From NCBI GenBank assembly GCA_028869035.1, contig JAGWTL010000216.1, forward strand, positions 1 to 5,379: a stretch of 5,379 bases of DNA, given 5' to 3'. Position numbers and translations under genes: made by a program. This document shows positions 5,324 to 5,379 of this stretch, one piece after another (positions within the stretch are counted from its first letter, which is position 1; each line of letters begins with the position of its first letter). This DNA comes from Burkholderiales bacterium. Lineage in GTDB: Bacteria > Pseudomonadota > Gammaproteobacteria > Burkholderiales > Burkholderiaceae_C. The notes below the pieces were generated by a model that had not been told where the DNA came from, did not search any database, and saw only the letters and a list, made by a program, of their open reading frames with translations.

Positions 5324-5373
5324 CCGTTCAGGCTGAGCCTGTCGAAGCCCTTCGACAGGCTCAGGGCGAGCGG
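5324..5373. repeat. REP-like palindromic repeat
   Basis: A perfect inverted repeat with 14-bp arms TGAGCCTGTCGAAG (5334-5347) and CTTCGACAGGCTCA (5350-5363) around a CC centre. Outer, imperfect arms begin CCGTTCAGG on the left and end GGGCGAGCGG on the right (20 of 24 positions pair). This GCCTGTCGAAG...CTTCGACAGGC family is scattered between genes in many beta- and gammaproteobacterial and sphingomonad genomes. It often causes spurious ORFs whose translation contains EPVEALRQAQGER, as the + strand shows here. The repeat lies about 40 nt upstream of the exporter start. It could act as a terminator for a gene beyond the window, or as a REP substrate. Confidence 0.8.
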
Positions 5374-5379
5374 ATGTGA

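Noticed and set aside
4777..5379. 200-codon open frame on the + strand over the exporter and the palindrome
   Set aside because: Antisense shadow; its C-terminus contains the translated palindrome (EPVEALRQAQGER), a well-known source of spurious ORFs.
5284..5379. yybP-ykoY (manganese) riboswitch in front of the exporter
   Set aside because: No trace of its conserved loops in the 96 bases available; the space holds the palindrome and a short AT-rich stretch instead.
1..5379. Mobile element, CRISPR array, toxin-antitoxin or other defence system
   Set aside because: All coding space is filled by recognised housekeeping or transport genes; no transposase, integrase, regular repeats or unexplained gene pairs were found.

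Overview
The window is GC-rich DNA (roughly 64 % by eye). Its layout is typical of Betaproteobacteria, most likely Burkholderiales/Comamonadaceae: a methionine metX-metW pair, a proteobacterial-type hypoxanthine phosphoribosyltransferase, a tripartite TRAP transporter, and a palindromic repeat of a kind common in such genomes. This placement rests on recognised families and gene order, not on a database search.

Left half, + strand (1-2132): the end of an operon for a TRAP-type secondary transporter. It holds the 3' end of the periplasmic binding protein (dctP, cut by the window), the small 4-helix membrane subunit (dctQ) and the large permease (dctM). They are packed with a 3-nt gap and an ATGA overlap. 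The substrate, presumably an organic acid, cannot be read from the sequence. A 9-bp perfect hairpin at 2136-2155 separates this operon from the convergent operon.

Right half, - strand (5283 down to 2161): transcription order is an UPF0016/Gdt1-family cation exporter (mneA-like), then a riboswitch leader, then metX, metW and hpt. The leader (about 4694 to 4571) carries an apparent SAM-II (metA-motif) aptamer, a 7-bp intrinsic terminator with a TTTTGTTTT tract, and a TATACT -10 box placed so that transcription would begin at the edge of the aptamer. High S-adenosylmethionine would therefore be expected to stop transcription before metX. MetX acylates homoserine and MetW is its usual partner; hpt follows after 22 nt and is probably co-transcribed, so purine salvage may sit under SAM control too.

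Three points deserve attention. (1) The SAM-II aptamer plus terminator rules out the longest metX start, which lies in the terminator loop; the start is placed at 4553. (2) A 21-codon mini-ORF lies between metX and metW. It has the best Shine-Dalgarno sequence in the window and overlaps metX by ATGA and metW by GTGA. (3) A REP-like palindrome with 14-bp perfect arms lies upstream of the exporter gene. I see no mobile-element genes, CRISPR array, tRNA/rRNA or defence system, and no wholly new multi-gene system; most of the window is ordinary core metabolism.
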